Part shown: one piece after another, positions 44,824 through 54,925 of the stretch
Layout: each line of letters begins with the position of its first letter
Position numbering within the stretch: position 1 is the first letter of the stretch
Assembly: GCF_011082085.1 (NCBI RefSeq)
Contig: NZ_CP041063.1
Coordinates: forward strand, 4,233,840-4,297,839
Reading direction: 5' to 3'
Origin: Bacillus sp. Cs-700
Lineage (GTDB): Bacteria > Bacillota > Bacilli > Bacillales > Guptibacillaceae
Length of the DNA stretch: 64,000 bases
Notes under the pieces: generated by a model
Told to the model about the DNA's origin: nothing
The model's input: only the letters and a program-made list of their open reading frames with translations
Databases searched by the model: none
Translations under genes and position numbers: made by a program

Positions 44824-45735
44824 ATGAAGAAGGTGTTTATAACGGGTGGGTTAGGGTTTATTGGTTATCATTTAACCGATTTTCTTTTAAATAAAGGAAT
44901 TGAAGTCGTAGGAATCGATGGGAAAGTAGAGGAAAGAAGAAAAGCTGAATATGAGATGAAAGAAATGATGCTTCTGAGAAACGCGAATTACAAACAAATA
45001 AACAGTCGGATTGAGGAAGCTTCCTTAGATCATCTATCGAAAGACTGTGATACGATTTTTCACCTTAGTTCTCCGAAAGTTATAAATATGAAACAGGGTT
45101 CAAAAATGATTGAAAATAGTCTGGATTGTACTCGAAACGTAGTGGAAGCTTCCAAAGGAAAAGTGCTCGTTCATTTATCGAGCACAGAGGTATTTGGGAC
45201 ACGGTATGGAAGTATTACGGAAAGAACGCCTCATCATCCTCATTCGAATGTTGGAAAGCTAAAATCAGCAGAGGAACACATTCTTCTGAATCGAAAAAGT
45301 GATATCGTAAAAATATTACGCCTGCCGCTTGTATATGGTCCGTGGCAACCGTCCCATCATGTTTTCCAACACTATTTCTTACATCATAAACTTCCACTTA
45401 AATATGAGGAAGAAGGGGTAAACGCTCATTTCGATGCTGTATATGTAAAGGACGTTTGCGAGTCCATTTATCAAGCCGCAATACGGCGTGAACAGTCAGA
45501 AACGTTTAATCTAACGAGTGGAAGAGAAGGAGAATGGCAAAGAGGAGTCGAATGGTGTATAGGAGATTCAATAGACTTACATCGTGAAAAGAAACTAAGG
45601 TGTGGGATTTCAAACAAACAATGTGCAAGTAAGCTTGGTTTTAAAAACATCACGTCTATTGAAGAAGGACTGCACCAACAGCGTCTGCACACTGAAAAAA
45701 TGATCGCATTTGATTCTTCAATCTACTTAACGTAA
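44824..45735 (+). CDS. NAD-dependent epimerase/dehydratase-like protein
   Basis: A 303-residue extended SDR. TGGLGFIG (7-14) is the NAD motif and HLSS occupies the usual HLA(A/S) place. The catalytic YxxxK is not visible: the matching region reads HSNVGKLKSAEEH, with no tyrosine. VYGPWQPSHHVF and AHFDAVYVKDVCESIYQA are typical later motifs. It may be inactive as an epimerase. GAGGTGGGCGT lies before the ATG. Confidence 0.75.
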   Translation: MKKVFITGGLGFIGYHLTDFLLNKGIEVVGIDGKVEERRKAEYEMKEMMLLRNANYKQINSRIEEASLDHLSKDCDTIFHLSSPKVINMKQGSKMIENSLDCTRNVVEASKGKVLVHLSSTEVFGTRYGSITERTPHHPHSNVGKLKSAEEHILLNRKSDIVKILRLPLVYGPWQPSHHVFQHYFLHHKLPLKYEEEGVNAHFDAVYVKDVCESIYQAAIRREQSETFNLTSGREGEWQRGVEWCIGDSIDLHREKKLRCGISNKQCASKLGFKNITSIEEGLHQQRLHTEKMIAFDSSIYLT

Positions 45736-45764
45736 TTTCACTGACTGAGAAGGGAAGATTCTGG

Positions 45765-46319
45765 ATGATTGAAAAAACTCTTGGTAATTATGACGTACAT
45801 GATTCCTCTCATGGCCTTCAAGCTTTAAAGGAAACGAGGGAAAAACTTCTTTCAATGGTAAGTGACATTGAGTTTCAGGAACTTCACTATGGATACTCAA
45901 GTTTTCCTACAGTAGGAGCTTATTTACTTCATATTGCACAAATCGAGCTTTGGTGGGTGAAAAATGCGCTGATGGGTGAAAGTGTAACAGAGGAAGAGAA
46001 AGAGCGGTACTATTTTCAGGAAGCACAAATCATCGCTGCACCTGATGACAAAGAACTTTCCTGGTTCTTAGCTCGTCTTGCCGAAGCTCGTGATTATATT
46101 CGAGCATATTTTAATCAATTATCAGACGTGGAATACCGAAAGCCTGGACCAGAAATTACGATTAATGGGGAAACGCTTCGCTATTCTCCTGAATGGATTA
46201 TTAGCCATTTAATTGATCATGAAGCTTACCATAGAGGACAGGCTGCAATGGTATTGAAAATGGTTTCCGGACAGCGAGAAGCATGGGAGCATTTCAATAC
46301 ACCGTATTTGTCGTTATAA
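45765..46319 (+). CDS. DinB family protein
   Basis: A 184-residue four-helix protein with the DinB metal site histidines in YLLHIAQIELWW and SHLIDHEAYHRGQ. Members include thiol transferases and stress proteins; the substrate is unknown. It lies upstream of comZ. Confidence 0.83.
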   Translation: MIEKTLGNYDVHDSSHGLQALKETREKLLSMVSDIEFQELHYGYSSFPTVGAYLLHIAQIELWWVKNALMGESVTEEEKERYYFQEAQIIAAPDDKELSWFLARLAEARDYIRAYFNQLSDVEYRKPGPEITINGETLRYSPEWIISHLIDHEAYHRGQAAMVLKMVSGQREAWEHFNTPYLSL

Positions 46320-46364
46320 TAGAGGGTGAGCCTTTTAGGCGAAAGTGAAATAGGAGTGAATGAA

Positions 46365-46541
46365 ATGGATCAAAACATGAAATTTATGCAAATTGCAATG
46401 AAGTATTTACCTGAAGCGAAACAATCGCTTGGTGAACAGGACATTGAACTTGATCTTGAAAAAATGCAGCCGCTACTTCAGCTCTTTCTTAAAGCGATGG
46501 AAGATGCTTATGAGCTTGGAAAGCAGGATGCACAGGAGTAA
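46365..46541 (+). CDS. comZ: Competence regulator ComZ
   Basis: A 58-residue protein with MKFMQIAMKYLPEAKQSL and AMEDAYELGKQDAQ, the hallmarks of ComZ, a negative regulator of the comG operon in B. subtilis. The ATG at 46365 has TAGGAGTG upstream. The B. subtilis partner med is absent here. Confidence 0.88.
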   Translation: MDQNMKFMQIAMKYLPEAKQSLGEQDIELDLEKMQPLLQLFLKAMEDAYELGKQDAQE

Positions 46542-46553
46542 GGAGAGTATAAA

Positions 46554-46697
46554 ATGGGCCGTAAAGCTTTCTGGATCTGGTTTGTCCCACTTGGTGGCTT
46601 ATTGATAGGCATCTTGATTGGCAGTTTTAGTTTAATGGTCATCTCTGGTATCTTATTATTTATTAGTGCGGGAAGCATGCTGTTTCTTTCCAAATGA
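46554..46697 (+). CDS. Small two-helix membrane protein
   Basis: A 47-residue frame, MGRKAFWIWFVPLGGLLIG... to ISAGSMLFLSK, with two hydrophobic helices joined by a short turn. AAGGAGAG precedes the ATG and it follows comZ by 12 nt, so it is probably in the comZ operon. No family is recognised. Confidence 0.7.
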   Translation: MGRKAFWIWFVPLGGLLIGILIGSFSLMVISGILLFISAGSMLFLSK

Positions 46698-46735
46698 ATT
46701 GAAAAGACGTGAAGCCACGTCTTTTCAATTATTTT
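46697..46735. terminator. Bidirectional terminator
   Basis: AATTGAAAAGACGTG / CACGTCTTTTCAATT with an AAGC loop. It overlaps the stop codon of the small membrane protein and the 3' end of the coat protein gene. Confidence 0.85.
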
Positions 46736-47055
46736 ACGAATAAGTTAAGCAATGACCCCATTTGTTTTACCATAGGTGTAATTTGTTGAACTGTATTCAT
46801 CATTTTAGGAAAGTCATATTGGCCGTTTTGCTTTTTGAACTGGTTCATAAATGGCTGCCCACCTGGATATCCCTGATAAGGGCCGTATGGTTGTTGGTAG
46901 TAAGGATGGGGATAGTAGGGCTGCCCACCCGGATGATAATTTTGCCCTTGATAGGGTGGTGGATAAGGCGGATAAGGTGTGAATGACTGTTGCTGATACG
47001 GTTGATAGCCAGAGGGTTGATGATAATATGACTGTTGCTGATAATACGGATACAT
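46729..47055 (-). CDS. YppG-like spore coat protein
   Basis: A 108-residue protein. The first 75 residues are a Tyr/Gln/Pro/Gly-rich low-complexity region. The C-terminal part (FKKQNGQYDFPKMMNTVQQI) resembles the YppG family of spore coat-associated proteins. The ATG at 47055 has AAGGAGG eight bases upstream. Confidence 0.75.
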   Translation of the reverse strand: MYPYYQQQSYYHQPSGYQPYQQQSFTPYPPYPPPYQGQNYHPGGQPYYPHPYYQQPYGPYQGYPGGQPFMNQFKKQNGQYDFPKMMNTVQQITPMVKQMGSLLNLFVK

Positions 47056-47133
47056 CCATCTATCCTCCTTCAATAAAGTTTACTTATAGCTTAGCTTATG
47101 AAGCGCTCAAAAGGTGTGTGCTAGGCAGTCAGG

Positions 47134-47178
47134 TAGACAAATCATTCAATATGACTTAAAATTAGTACCAGCTACTAA
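47134..47178 (+). promoter_or_regulatory. fabH promoter with FapR operator
   Basis: TAGACA (47134-47139) and TAAAAT (47157-47162) are 17 bp apart. The FapR-type palindrome TTAGTACCAGCTACTAA spans 47162-47178 and overlaps the -10 and start site, as at FapR-repressed promoters of fatty acid genes, where malonyl-CoA relieves repression. Confidence 0.85.
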
Positions 47179-47224
47179 AGATTGGTTTTAAGTACGAAAA
47201 TATCCTATAAAGGGGAAATTCAAG

Positions 47225-48163
47225 ATGAACGCTGGTTTACTAGGTGTAGGACATTATGTACCAGAACGTGTATTAACCAACCAAGACTTAGAGAAAATGG
47301 TTGATACATCTGACGAATGGATCCGCACTCGAACAGGTATCGAGGAAAGAAGAATCGCAGATGATGATATGAATACATCGGATATGGCTTATTTAGCTTC
47401 AAAAAAAGCCCTTGAAGATGCTAATATAAAAGCGGAAGATCTGGACCTTATTTTAGTTGCGACCGTAACGCCAGACTATCCATTTCCATCAGTTGGCTGT
47501 TTGCTTCAAGAGAAACTAGGAGCAACAAATGCTGCTGCAATGGATTTAAGTGCAGCTTGTGCAGGTTTCATGTACGGCATGATTACAGCTGGACAGTTCA
47601 TTAACAACGATACTTACAAAAACATCCTAGTTGTAGGAGTTGAAAAACTTTCGAAAATTACGGACTGGGAAGATCGAAACACCGCTGTTCTTTTTGGCGA
47701 TGGTGCTGGAGCTGCAGTCATTGGCCCAGTAACGGAAGGAAGAGGGATCCTTTCATTTGAACTTGGTTCAGATGGGGCAGGTGCCAAGCATCTCTACCAA
47801 GAGCCAAATGGCTTTATGGCAATGAACGGCAGAGAAGTGTTTAAGTTTGCCGTAAGACAAATGGGTCAGTCAGCTATTAATGTGATTGATAAGGCCGGTT
47901 TAACAAAGGAAGATGTTGATTTCTTAATTCCTCATCAAGCAAACATCAGAATTATGGAAGCATCCAGACAACGACTGGAACTCCCAGTTGAAAAGATGGC
48001 AACAACGGTGAAGAAGTATGGAAATACATCATCATCAACCATTCCAATTGCGCTTTCAGAAGCAATGGAAGAAGGCAGAGTGAAGGATGACGATGTTGTG
48101 ATTCTTGTTGGTTTCGGAGGCGGTTTAACTTGGGGAGCCGTTGCCCTCAAATTAGGACGCTAA
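47225..48163 (+). CDS. fabH: 3-oxoacyl-ACP synthase III
   Basis: A 312-residue thiolase-fold enzyme that starts fatty acid synthesis by joining acyl-CoA and malonyl-ACP. The catalytic triad is C112 (SAACAGF), H237 (PHQANIR) and N267 (KYGNTSS). B. subtilis has two fabH genes; this copy is next to fabF like FabHA and likely takes branched primers. AAAGGGG precedes the ATG. It shares a FapR-controlled operon with fabF. Confidence 0.95.
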   Translation: MNAGLLGVGHYVPERVLTNQDLEKMVDTSDEWIRTRTGIEERRIADDDMNTSDMAYLASKKALEDANIKAEDLDLILVATVTPDYPFPSVGCLLQEKLGATNAAAMDLSAACAGFMYGMITAGQFINNDTYKNILVVGVEKLSKITDWEDRNTAVLFGDGAGAAVIGPVTEGRGILSFELGSDGAGAKHLYQEPNGFMAMNGREVFKFAVRQMGQSAINVIDKAGLTKEDVDFLIPHQANIRIMEASRQRLELPVEKMATTVKKYGNTSSSTIPIALSEAMEEGRVKDDDVVILVGFGGGLTWGAVALKLGR

Positions 48164-48197
48164 AACGGTAGTAGTGAAAAAAGGAGCGCTGGTATAA

Positions 48198-49436
48198 ATG
48201 AAGAGAAGAGTTGTTATTACCGGGTTGGGGACGGTTTCCCCACTTGGAAATTCATTAGAGGAAACGTGGACAAATGTATTGAATGGAGTTTCTGGAATCA
48301 ACCCATTAACTCGTTTAGATAAAGATCAGTTCGCAGCAAAAGTTTCAGGAGAAGCGCTTGAATTTGATCCGGAAAAATTCATGGACCGTAAAGAAGCTCG
48401 TAAAATGGACAGGTTTACACAGTTTGCTGTAGCCGCTTCTCAAATGGCTGTTGAAGATGCTGGTTTAAAGATTAATGAAGAAAATGCTGAGAGAGTTGGC
48501 GTTTGGATTGGATCAGGTATAGGCGGTATGGAAACGTATGAATCACAATTCCGTACGTTCATGGATAAAGGCGCTCGTCGCGTTAGTCCATTCTTCGTTC
48601 CGATGATGATACCAGATATGGCGTCAGGTCAAGTTTCGATTATGCTTGGAGCAAAAGGAATTAACTCATGTACCGTAACTGCCTGTGCTTCAGGAACGAA
48701 CTCAATCGGTGATTCGTTTAAAGTGATTCAGCGAGGTGATGCGGATGTGATGATCACCGGGGGATCTGAAGCGCCGATTACAAGCATGAGCGTAGCTGGA
48801 TTTGGTTCAATGAAAGCACTATCTACAAATGCTGACCCAGCCTCTGCAAGTCGCCCTTTTGATGCAAATCGTGATGGGTTTGTCATTGGAGAAGGTGCTG
48901 GAATTCTCGTGATTGAAAGCCTTGAGTCTGCAGAAAAACGTGGTGCGAAAATTTATGCAGAAATCGTAGGTTACGGTTCTACTGGTGATGCGTATCACGT
49001 TACGCAACCTGCACCTGAAGGAGAAGGTGGCGCAAGAGCCATGCAGCAAGCAATTGATGATGCAGGCCTTTCTCCAACCGATATTGGCTATATTAACGCA
49101 CACGGTACAAGTACAGATTACAACGACAAGTTTGAAACTGCCGCGATTAAGTCTGTGTTTGGAGAGCATGCTTATAAGCTTGCTGTTAGTTCGACAAAGT
49201 CGATGACTGGTCATTTACTAGGAGCAGCCGGCGCGGTTGAAGGTGTATTCTGTGCAAAGGTATTAGAAGAAGGAATTCTTCCACCTACGATTAACTACGA
49301 AACGCCAGATCCAAACTGTGATCTTGACTATGTGCCAAATAAAGCCCGCAAAGCTGATGTGAAAGCCGTTATGAATAACTCACTTGGTTTTGGTGGTCAT
49401 AATGCAACATTAGTGTTTAAGAAATTCGTGAAGTAA
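48198..49436 (+). CDS. fabF: 3-oxoacyl-ACP synthase II
   Basis: A 412-residue condensing enzyme for chain elongation. The catalytic residues are C163 (TACASGTN), H302 (NAHGTST) and H339 ([11 protein letters not shown]). GGAGCG precedes the ATG. It is the second gene of the fabH-fabF operon and ends in a strong terminator. Confidence 0.96.
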   Translation: MKRRVVITGLGTVSPLGNSLEETWTNVLNGVSGINPLTRLDKDQFAAKVSGEALEFDPEKFMDRKEARKMDRFTQFAVAASQMAVEDAGLKINEENAERVGVWIGSGIGGMETYESQFRTFMDKGARRVSPFFVPMMIPDMASGQVSIMLGAKGINSCTVTACASGTNSIGDSFKVIQRGDADVMITGGSEAPITSMSVAGFGSMKALSTNADPASASRPFDANRDGFVIGEGAGILVIESLESAEKRGAKIYAEIVGYGSTGDAYHVTQPAPEGEGGARAMQQAIDDAGLSPTDIGYINAHGTSTDYNDKFETAAIKSVFGEHAYKLAVSSTKSMTGHLLGAAGAVEGVFCAKVLEEGILPPTINYETPDPNCDLDYVPNKARKADVKAVMNNSLGFGGHNATLVFKKFVK

Positions 49437-49442
49437 AGAACG

Positions 49443-49478
49443 TAACCCCTGGGGGAAATCCCGGGGGTTATTTTTTTG
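49443..49478 (+). terminator. Terminator of fabH-fabF
   Basis: TAACCCCTGGG / CCCGGGGGTTA followed by eight T. Confidence 0.88.
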
Positions 49479-49505
49479 TGGACGGTGGCGGGGTATGTTT
49501 TTAAA

Positions 49506-50118
49506 TGCTTGTCTCCGCTTTTCCTAGCTGCAGCGCCCAGCCTCTCGATCGCTTCACCCCATAAAATGATCACAAAGAGCGTGTTCTTTTTATGGGGCTC
49601 CAGCGCTTGTCGAGGCTAAACGGGCGCTTCCGCTTTTCGGTGTCTAGCTACGACTCGCAGAAACTCCGATATTTCACTCTTTCACCAGAACACAAAGGGC
49701 GTGTTCTAGTTCAAGCGTTCCAATATCTCCGTTTCTAAACGCTCGTCTCTGCTTTTCGGTGTCTAGCTGCAGTGGGCAGGGTCTCGATCGCTTCACCATT
49801 TCAAATGACCACAAAGACCGTGTTCTTTTGAAATGGCTCCAGCACTTGTCGAGGCTAAACGGGCGCTTCCGCATTTCGTGTCTAGCTTCAGCCTCCAGAC
49901 CCTCGGTCACTTCACCTTTTCATCCGAACACAAAGACCGTGTTCAAATGAAAAGCCTCCAGTGCCTGCCGGGTCTAAACGGAGGCTTCCGCTTTTCATGT
50001 CTAGCTACGACTCGCAGAAACTGCGATATTTCGCACTTTCACCAGAACACAAAAAACGTGTTCTAGTTCAAGCGCTCCAATATCTCCGTTTCTAAACGCT
50101 CGTCTCCGCTTTTCGGTG
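49506..50118. repeat. Repeat block 4: five 119-bp hairpin units of differing sequence
   Basis: A short tail of a unit (49506-49522) is followed by five units with boundaries at about 49520, 49640, 49759, 49878, 49997 and 50116; the last four are exactly 119 bp apart although sequences differ. Compensated stems include GCGCCC/GGGCGC and AGCCTC/GAGGCT (unit 1), AGAAAC/GTTTCT (units 2 and 5), and GCCTCC/GGAGGC with AGACCC/GGGTCT (unit 4). Unit 3 is a chimera whose outer stem does not pair. From memory, B. subtilis has yjaZ and the app operon between fabF and yjbA; here the block fills that place. Confidence 0.93.
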
Positions 50119-50219
50119 TTCTATTAATCTTTTCTTAATAATATATTGATTATGGAATAATTTAACTTGGTCCTGACTATACTGTTTTTACAAACAGTAG
50201 CGAAGTGAGGGGTAGCCAG

Positions 50220-50966
50220 ATGTTGTATTTGCGAGATGTTTGGGTGAATTGGTTTGAGGGCGAAGAGAATGGATACAACGTATGTAATTTCCATGAGTGG
50301 CGAAAAGATGATTTTATTGAACTATTGGATCAAGTGCCTGTCATTAAGGTAGAATCGGTCTTGTATCATTATATCGAAAATGATCTTACTGAGCTTCCGG
50401 AGAGTTTGCTTAATGATGTTTTTCAACAGAGCTATATTCGAAAGAACAATGAACGATCACCTTTAGAATATTGCTTCCTGGCTACGGATGGCAGAGGTGT
50501 TATCGTGATTGATACATTAGGATATAAGATTCCGATTCGCAAAAGTCGCGTGATACCAAGACAGGAAAAAGCGGTTTATGAAATGGTGGCAGATATTGAA
50601 GCAACTCGATACCCATTTGAAACGGATCAACCTGTGAAGGAGCATCATATTCTTTCACCAGGACCAGATATTATGATGGGGCTAACACGAAAGGAAAGAC
50701 AGTTAAAACAGCTTTTGTTTATGGCACTAGATCAGCTCTACTCAAGTGGGAACTCAGCTGAAATTCGGTATTGGTTCACAGAATGCCAACCAAAAAAATA
50801 TGTGCAGATTCAAAACATGGAAATGGACGAGGCATGGGAAGGGCTATACCGTGAAGTAAAAGCAGGTTGGTCAGCAAAACATGAGCAAATTTGTGAGCGG
50901 ATTATTAAAGGGCAACCGTATTTTGAGAAAATATGGGAGCTTGAAAAGGGAACGCATGTAAACTAA
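50220..50966 (+). CDS. yjbA: YjbA family protein (DUF3603)
   Basis: A 248-residue protein that begins [19 protein letters not shown] and includes [17 protein letters not shown], matching the YjbA/DUF3603 family of unknown function. The ATG at 50220 has GAGGGG seven bases upstream; a GTG five codons earlier is less likely. It stands just before the convergent trpS, as yjbA stands next to trpS in B. subtilis. Confidence 0.87.
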   Translation: MLYLRDVWVNWFEGEENGYNVCNFHEWRKDDFIELLDQVPVIKVESVLYHYIENDLTELPESLLNDVFQQSYIRKNNERSPLEYCFLATDGRGVIVIDTLGYKIPIRKSRVIPRQEKAVYEMVADIEATRYPFETDQPVKEHHILSPGPDIMMGLTRKERQLKQLLFMALDQLYSSGNSAEIRYWFTECQPKKYVQIQNMEMDEAWEGLYREVKAGWSAKHEQICERIIKGQPYFEKIWELEKGTHVN

Positions 50967-50969
50967 AAA

Positions 50970-51004
50970 AAGAAGGCTGCCGTCGGCAGCCTTCTTCTTT
51001 TTTA
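50970..51004. terminator. Bidirectional terminator between yjbA and trpS
   Basis: AGAAGGCTGCC / GGCAGCCTTCT with a GTC loop and A/T runs on both sides. Confidence 0.88.
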
Positions 51005-51015
51005 ATTGGATCAAA

Positions 51016-52020
<1,005 letters not shown>

Positions 52021-52043
52021 TCAAATTCAATGAAATTGAATAC

Positions 52044-52306
52044 AAAAAGGTCCATTCCTCCCTTTATTGCTAGGGACGAATGGACCGTGGTGCCACCCTG
52101 CTTATCCAGTAAGACTGGATCACTTATGGTAATGAATACCGCTAGTGGTAACGTGAATGCTCACGCCAATGCCTACTTACTTGTTCAGCAAAGGGGCTCA
52201 GAAGTCCATTCCAAAACGTGTGTTACCTGTTTTCACCAACCACAGGCTCTCTATAAACACATCAATTTGTACTACTCTTCCTCAAAGCCGTTCTGTATCC
52301 TTCTAC
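52044..52306 (-). promoter_or_regulatory. T-box riboswitch of trpS
   Basis: On the minus strand, Stem I elements are visible (AGTAGTACAAATTGATG and GGTTGGTGAAAACAGG). The T-box motif AGGGTGGCACCACGG lies at about 52084-52098. The antiterminator/terminator region follows. Candidate TGG specifier codons occur near AATGGACTTC. Uncharged tRNA-Trp should promote read-through. Confidence 0.93.
52045..52086 (-). terminator. T-box terminator hairpin
   Basis: GGTCCATTCGTCCC pairs with GGGAGGAATGGACC and is followed by TTTTTG on the minus strand. Its 5' arm also belongs to the alternative antiterminator. Confidence 0.88.
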
Positions 52307-52312
52307 GTTACT

Positions 52313-52342
52313 AGTATAGCGCAATGATTTCATTCGATGCAA
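52313..52342 (-). promoter_or_regulatory. trpS promoter
   Basis: On the minus strand TTGCAT (52337-52342) and TATACT (52313-52318) are 18 bp apart, which puts the start of the T-box leader near 52306. Confidence 0.6.
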
Positions 52343-52350
52343 CAAGTTAG

Positions 52351-52719
52351 CTACTGAATGAGAGCAATGGAAATAATAATCGTAATGATCGTACAAAAAG
52401 CACCAGCAAGTAGAAGAGGATAAGTAATGGGGTTATCATAATCCAGCTGATATTTAATCTCAGAATGATCTTCTTCAATCATTTGGCGTTTAGCTGTATT
52501 TCGAAAATAGCGTTTGAAGGAATACACGATGCCATCGAAGAAGCCAGTCTGAACTACATGAAGAGCTGCACCGATTAGTAACATTCCGAGAGCAATCATA
52601 AAGAGAATATCGGACACTGGCTGTAAGCCAAATCCTTCATCAGATGTAATCGATATGACCATTGAAGTGACAATAGCCAGAAAAACCAGTATACCTGACT
52701 TAAATGTAAGTGATTTCAT
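52351..52719 (-). CDS. DUF3899-like membrane protein
   Basis: A 122-residue protein with about four hydrophobic segments (5-25, 38-58 and a final one at 100-121). The middle FFDGIVYSFKRYFRN and the DYDNPITYPLLLAGAF segment resemble DUF3899 proteins of bacilli. Function is unknown. GGGGG precedes the ATG at 52719. Its 3' end lies close to the trpS promoter. Confidence 0.65.
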   Translation of the reverse strand: MKSLTFKSGILVFLAIVTSMVISITSDEGFGLQPVSDILFMIALGMLLIGAALHVVQTGFFDGIVYSFKRYFRNTAKRQMIEEDHSEIKYQLDYDNPITYPLLLAGAFCTIITIIISIALIQ

Positions 52720-53188
52720 AGTAACCCCCAATGTTCTTTCTATTATTAAGTATAAAAAAAGAATGGGTCAAGAACAATAAACAAACGAAAAAAAGCGTAG
52801 AATATGTAAGGACTTTACACACCGTTCATATTTCAGAATATTTCGCGACATGCATACAGTATACACGAACGTATACTGTATACTTTCAGGTAAGGGGGCT
52901 AGATAGATTTTCATACATTTCTCTGTAAAAATTAAAATGTTACCCATAAACCAGAGAAATTATACCAGGACTAAAGAACTATTTTCTGTTATGCAAACGT
53001 AATGGTGACGCGGTTTTTGTAAATCAGTGTAAAAATTGTGTATGCAAAATAGTTAGAAAACTTGTATAATACGAGTTGTGGGCGAAACGAATCAAAAAAT
53101 CTCTCGTAAATTGTTTGATAATTTGATGAATTTCGTCATGCGGATTACTAGCTTTTATAGCTACATATTTTAAGGGAGGTCACACAGC
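52720..53188. other. Long intergenic region upstream of oppA with a palindrome
   Basis: No gene of acceptable quality is visible. At 52855-52882 ATACAGTATAC and GTATACTGTAT are perfect 11-bp arms around ACGAAC, a strong operator candidate. A TATAAT at 53065-53070 is the likely -10 for oppA, leaving a leader of about 115 nt without recognised structure. Confidence 0.6.
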
Positions 53189-54874
53189 ATGAAGAAATCA
53201 AGATGGACGCTTGTCCTATCTCTTGTGCTTGTATTGAGCGTATTCCTGTCGGCTTGCGGCGGCGGCTCAAACAACGGGGGGAACAGTGGCGGAGAAGGCG
53301 ACGGAGAAGGCGGTTCTGCTGAACAAGTACTTAACTTAGTAGAAACAGCTGAAATTCCTTCAATGGATACAACTCAAGCTACTGATAACACATCTTTTAA
53401 AGCAATGAACCAGGTTTTCGAAGGACTTTATCGTCTTGACGAAAATAACGAGCCTACACTTGGTATGGCTGCTGATGAACCAGAAGAAGAAGAAAAAGAC
53501 GGTGAAACTGTTTACACATTCACAATTCGCGATGACGCTAAATGGTCTGACGGATCTGATGTCGTAGCAGGAGATTTCATCTATGCTTGGCATAAAGCAC
53601 TAAACCCAGATACAATTTCTCCTTACGCTTCTATGTTTGGAACTGCAGGAATCAAGAACGGTAATGCAATCATTACTGAAGGCGATCCTCTTTACGGTAA
53701 AGTAGAAGAGCTTGGAGCTAAAGCAGTAGACGAGAAAACACTTGAAATTACTGTAGAAAATCAAGTTCCTTATTTCAAGTCATTGCTAACTTTCGCAACT
53801 TTCTATCCACAACCAGAAGGTTATGCTGAAGAGCAAGGCGATAATTTTGCACTAGAAGCTGACACGATGCTTTACAACGGACCATTCGTATTCTCTGAGT
53901 GGAATCACGGTGAAGGCTGGACTTTCGAGAAAAACCCTGAGTATTGGGATGCTGAAACTGTAAGCCTTGAAAAAGTTACGACAAAAGTTGTACAAGATAC
54001 TGCGACAACAGTTAACCTATACGAAACAGGCAAGATTGACCGTGCAGGTCTATCAGCTGACTTCGTCGATCAGTTCAAGGACAACGAAGAGTTCTCAACT
54101 CTTGTCGATCCTACAATGTACTTCATGCGTCTAAATCAGGAAACTGAAGCACTAGCGAACAAAGATATCCGTAAAGCACTTTACCTTGCATATGACCGCG
54201 AAGGACTTGTAAATGTTCTTCTTAACAACGGATCAATTGCAGCTAAATATTTCGTACCAAAAGACTTTGTAAAAGGCCCAGAAGGTGATGACTTCCGCGA
54301 ATTCGCTCCAGACGGTTTCTATGCTGATCAGGGTGAAGAAGAAGCGAAAAAAGCTTGGGAAGCTGGACTTGAAGCACTAGGTACAGATTCTGTTGAACTT
54401 GAATTCCTAACAACTGATAACGAGCTTGCTGCGAAAATTGCAGAATATGCAAAAGATCAGTTTGAAACAAAGCTTGACGGCCTTACACTTACAATCAACA
54501 AGCAGCCTTGGAAACAGTTCCTTGAGCTTGAAGATTCAGGCGACTTTGATATCTCAACTGGTGGTTGGGGACCTGACTATCCAGATCCAATGACGTTCCT
54601 TTATATGTTTGAAACAGACGGCGCATACAACCGCATGGGTTACTCAAGCGAGAAGTATGACGAGTTAGTTTCAGGAGCTAAGAAAGAAACAGATGAAGCG
54701 AAGCGTTGGAAAATGATGCAAGATGCTGAGAAAGTTCTAATGGAAGAGGACATTGCAATCGTTCCTACTTACCAAAAAGGTAACGCAATCCTTCAAAAAG
54801 ATTACGTTAAGAACTTCTATGTTCACTCCTTTGGTGCTGACTCATCTTACAAATGGATCAAGATTGAAAAATAA
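53189..54874 (+). CDS. oppA: Oligopeptide ABC transporter, binding lipoprotein OppA
   Basis: A 561-residue extracellular binding protein (SBP_bac_5). The lipobox LSAC gives lipidated Cys23, followed by a Gly/Asn/Ser-rich linker. EIPSMDTTQATDN, FSEWNHGEGWTFEKNPEYWD and GGWGPDYPDPMTFLYMF are typical of OppA. It is acidic. It delivers oligopeptides, including signalling peptides in bacilli, to OppBCDF. GGGAGGT precedes the ATG. Confidence 0.93.
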   Translation: MKKSRWTLVLSLVLVLSVFLSACGGGSNNGGNSGGEGDGEGGSAEQVLNLVETAEIPSMDTTQATDNTSFKAMNQVFEGLYRLDENNEPTLGMAADEPEEEEKDGETVYTFTIRDDAKWSDGSDVVAGDFIYAWHKALNPDTISPYASMFGTAGIKNGNAIITEGDPLYGKVEELGAKAVDEKTLEITVENQVPYFKSLLTFATFYPQPEGYAEEQGDNFALEADTMLYNGPFVFSEWNHGEGWTFEKNPEYWDAETVSLEKVTTKVVQDTATTVNLYETGKIDRAGLSADFVDQFKDNEEFSTLVDPTMYFMRLNQETEALANKDIRKALYLAYDREGLVNVLLNNGSIAAKYFVPKDFVKGPEGDDFREFAPDGFYADQGEEEAKKAWEAGLEALGTDSVELEFLTTDNELAAKIAEYAKDQFETKLDGLTLTINKQPWKQFLELEDSGDFDISTGGWGPDYPDPMTFLYMFETDGAYNRMGYSSEKYDELVSGAKKETDEAKRWKMMQDAEKVLMEEDIAIVPTYQKGNAILQKDYVKNFYVHSFGADSSYKWIKIEK

Positions 54875-54888
54875 GTTCAGATTTTCAG

Positions 54889-54925
54889 GAGAGTATATGT
54901 CATCCTGACATATACTCTCTTTTTT
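54889..54925 (+). terminator. Terminator between oppA and oppB
   Basis: GAGAGTATATGTCA and TGACATATACTCTC form a perfect 14-pair stem over TCC, followed by six T. It should lower oppBCDF expression relative to oppA unless a second promoter acts; a TATAAT lies at 55009-55014. Confidence 0.9.

Noticed and set aside
48819..49214. 131-residue minus-strand frame inside fabF
   Set aside because: It is a shadow frame opposite a strongly conserved gene, without ribosome site or family match.
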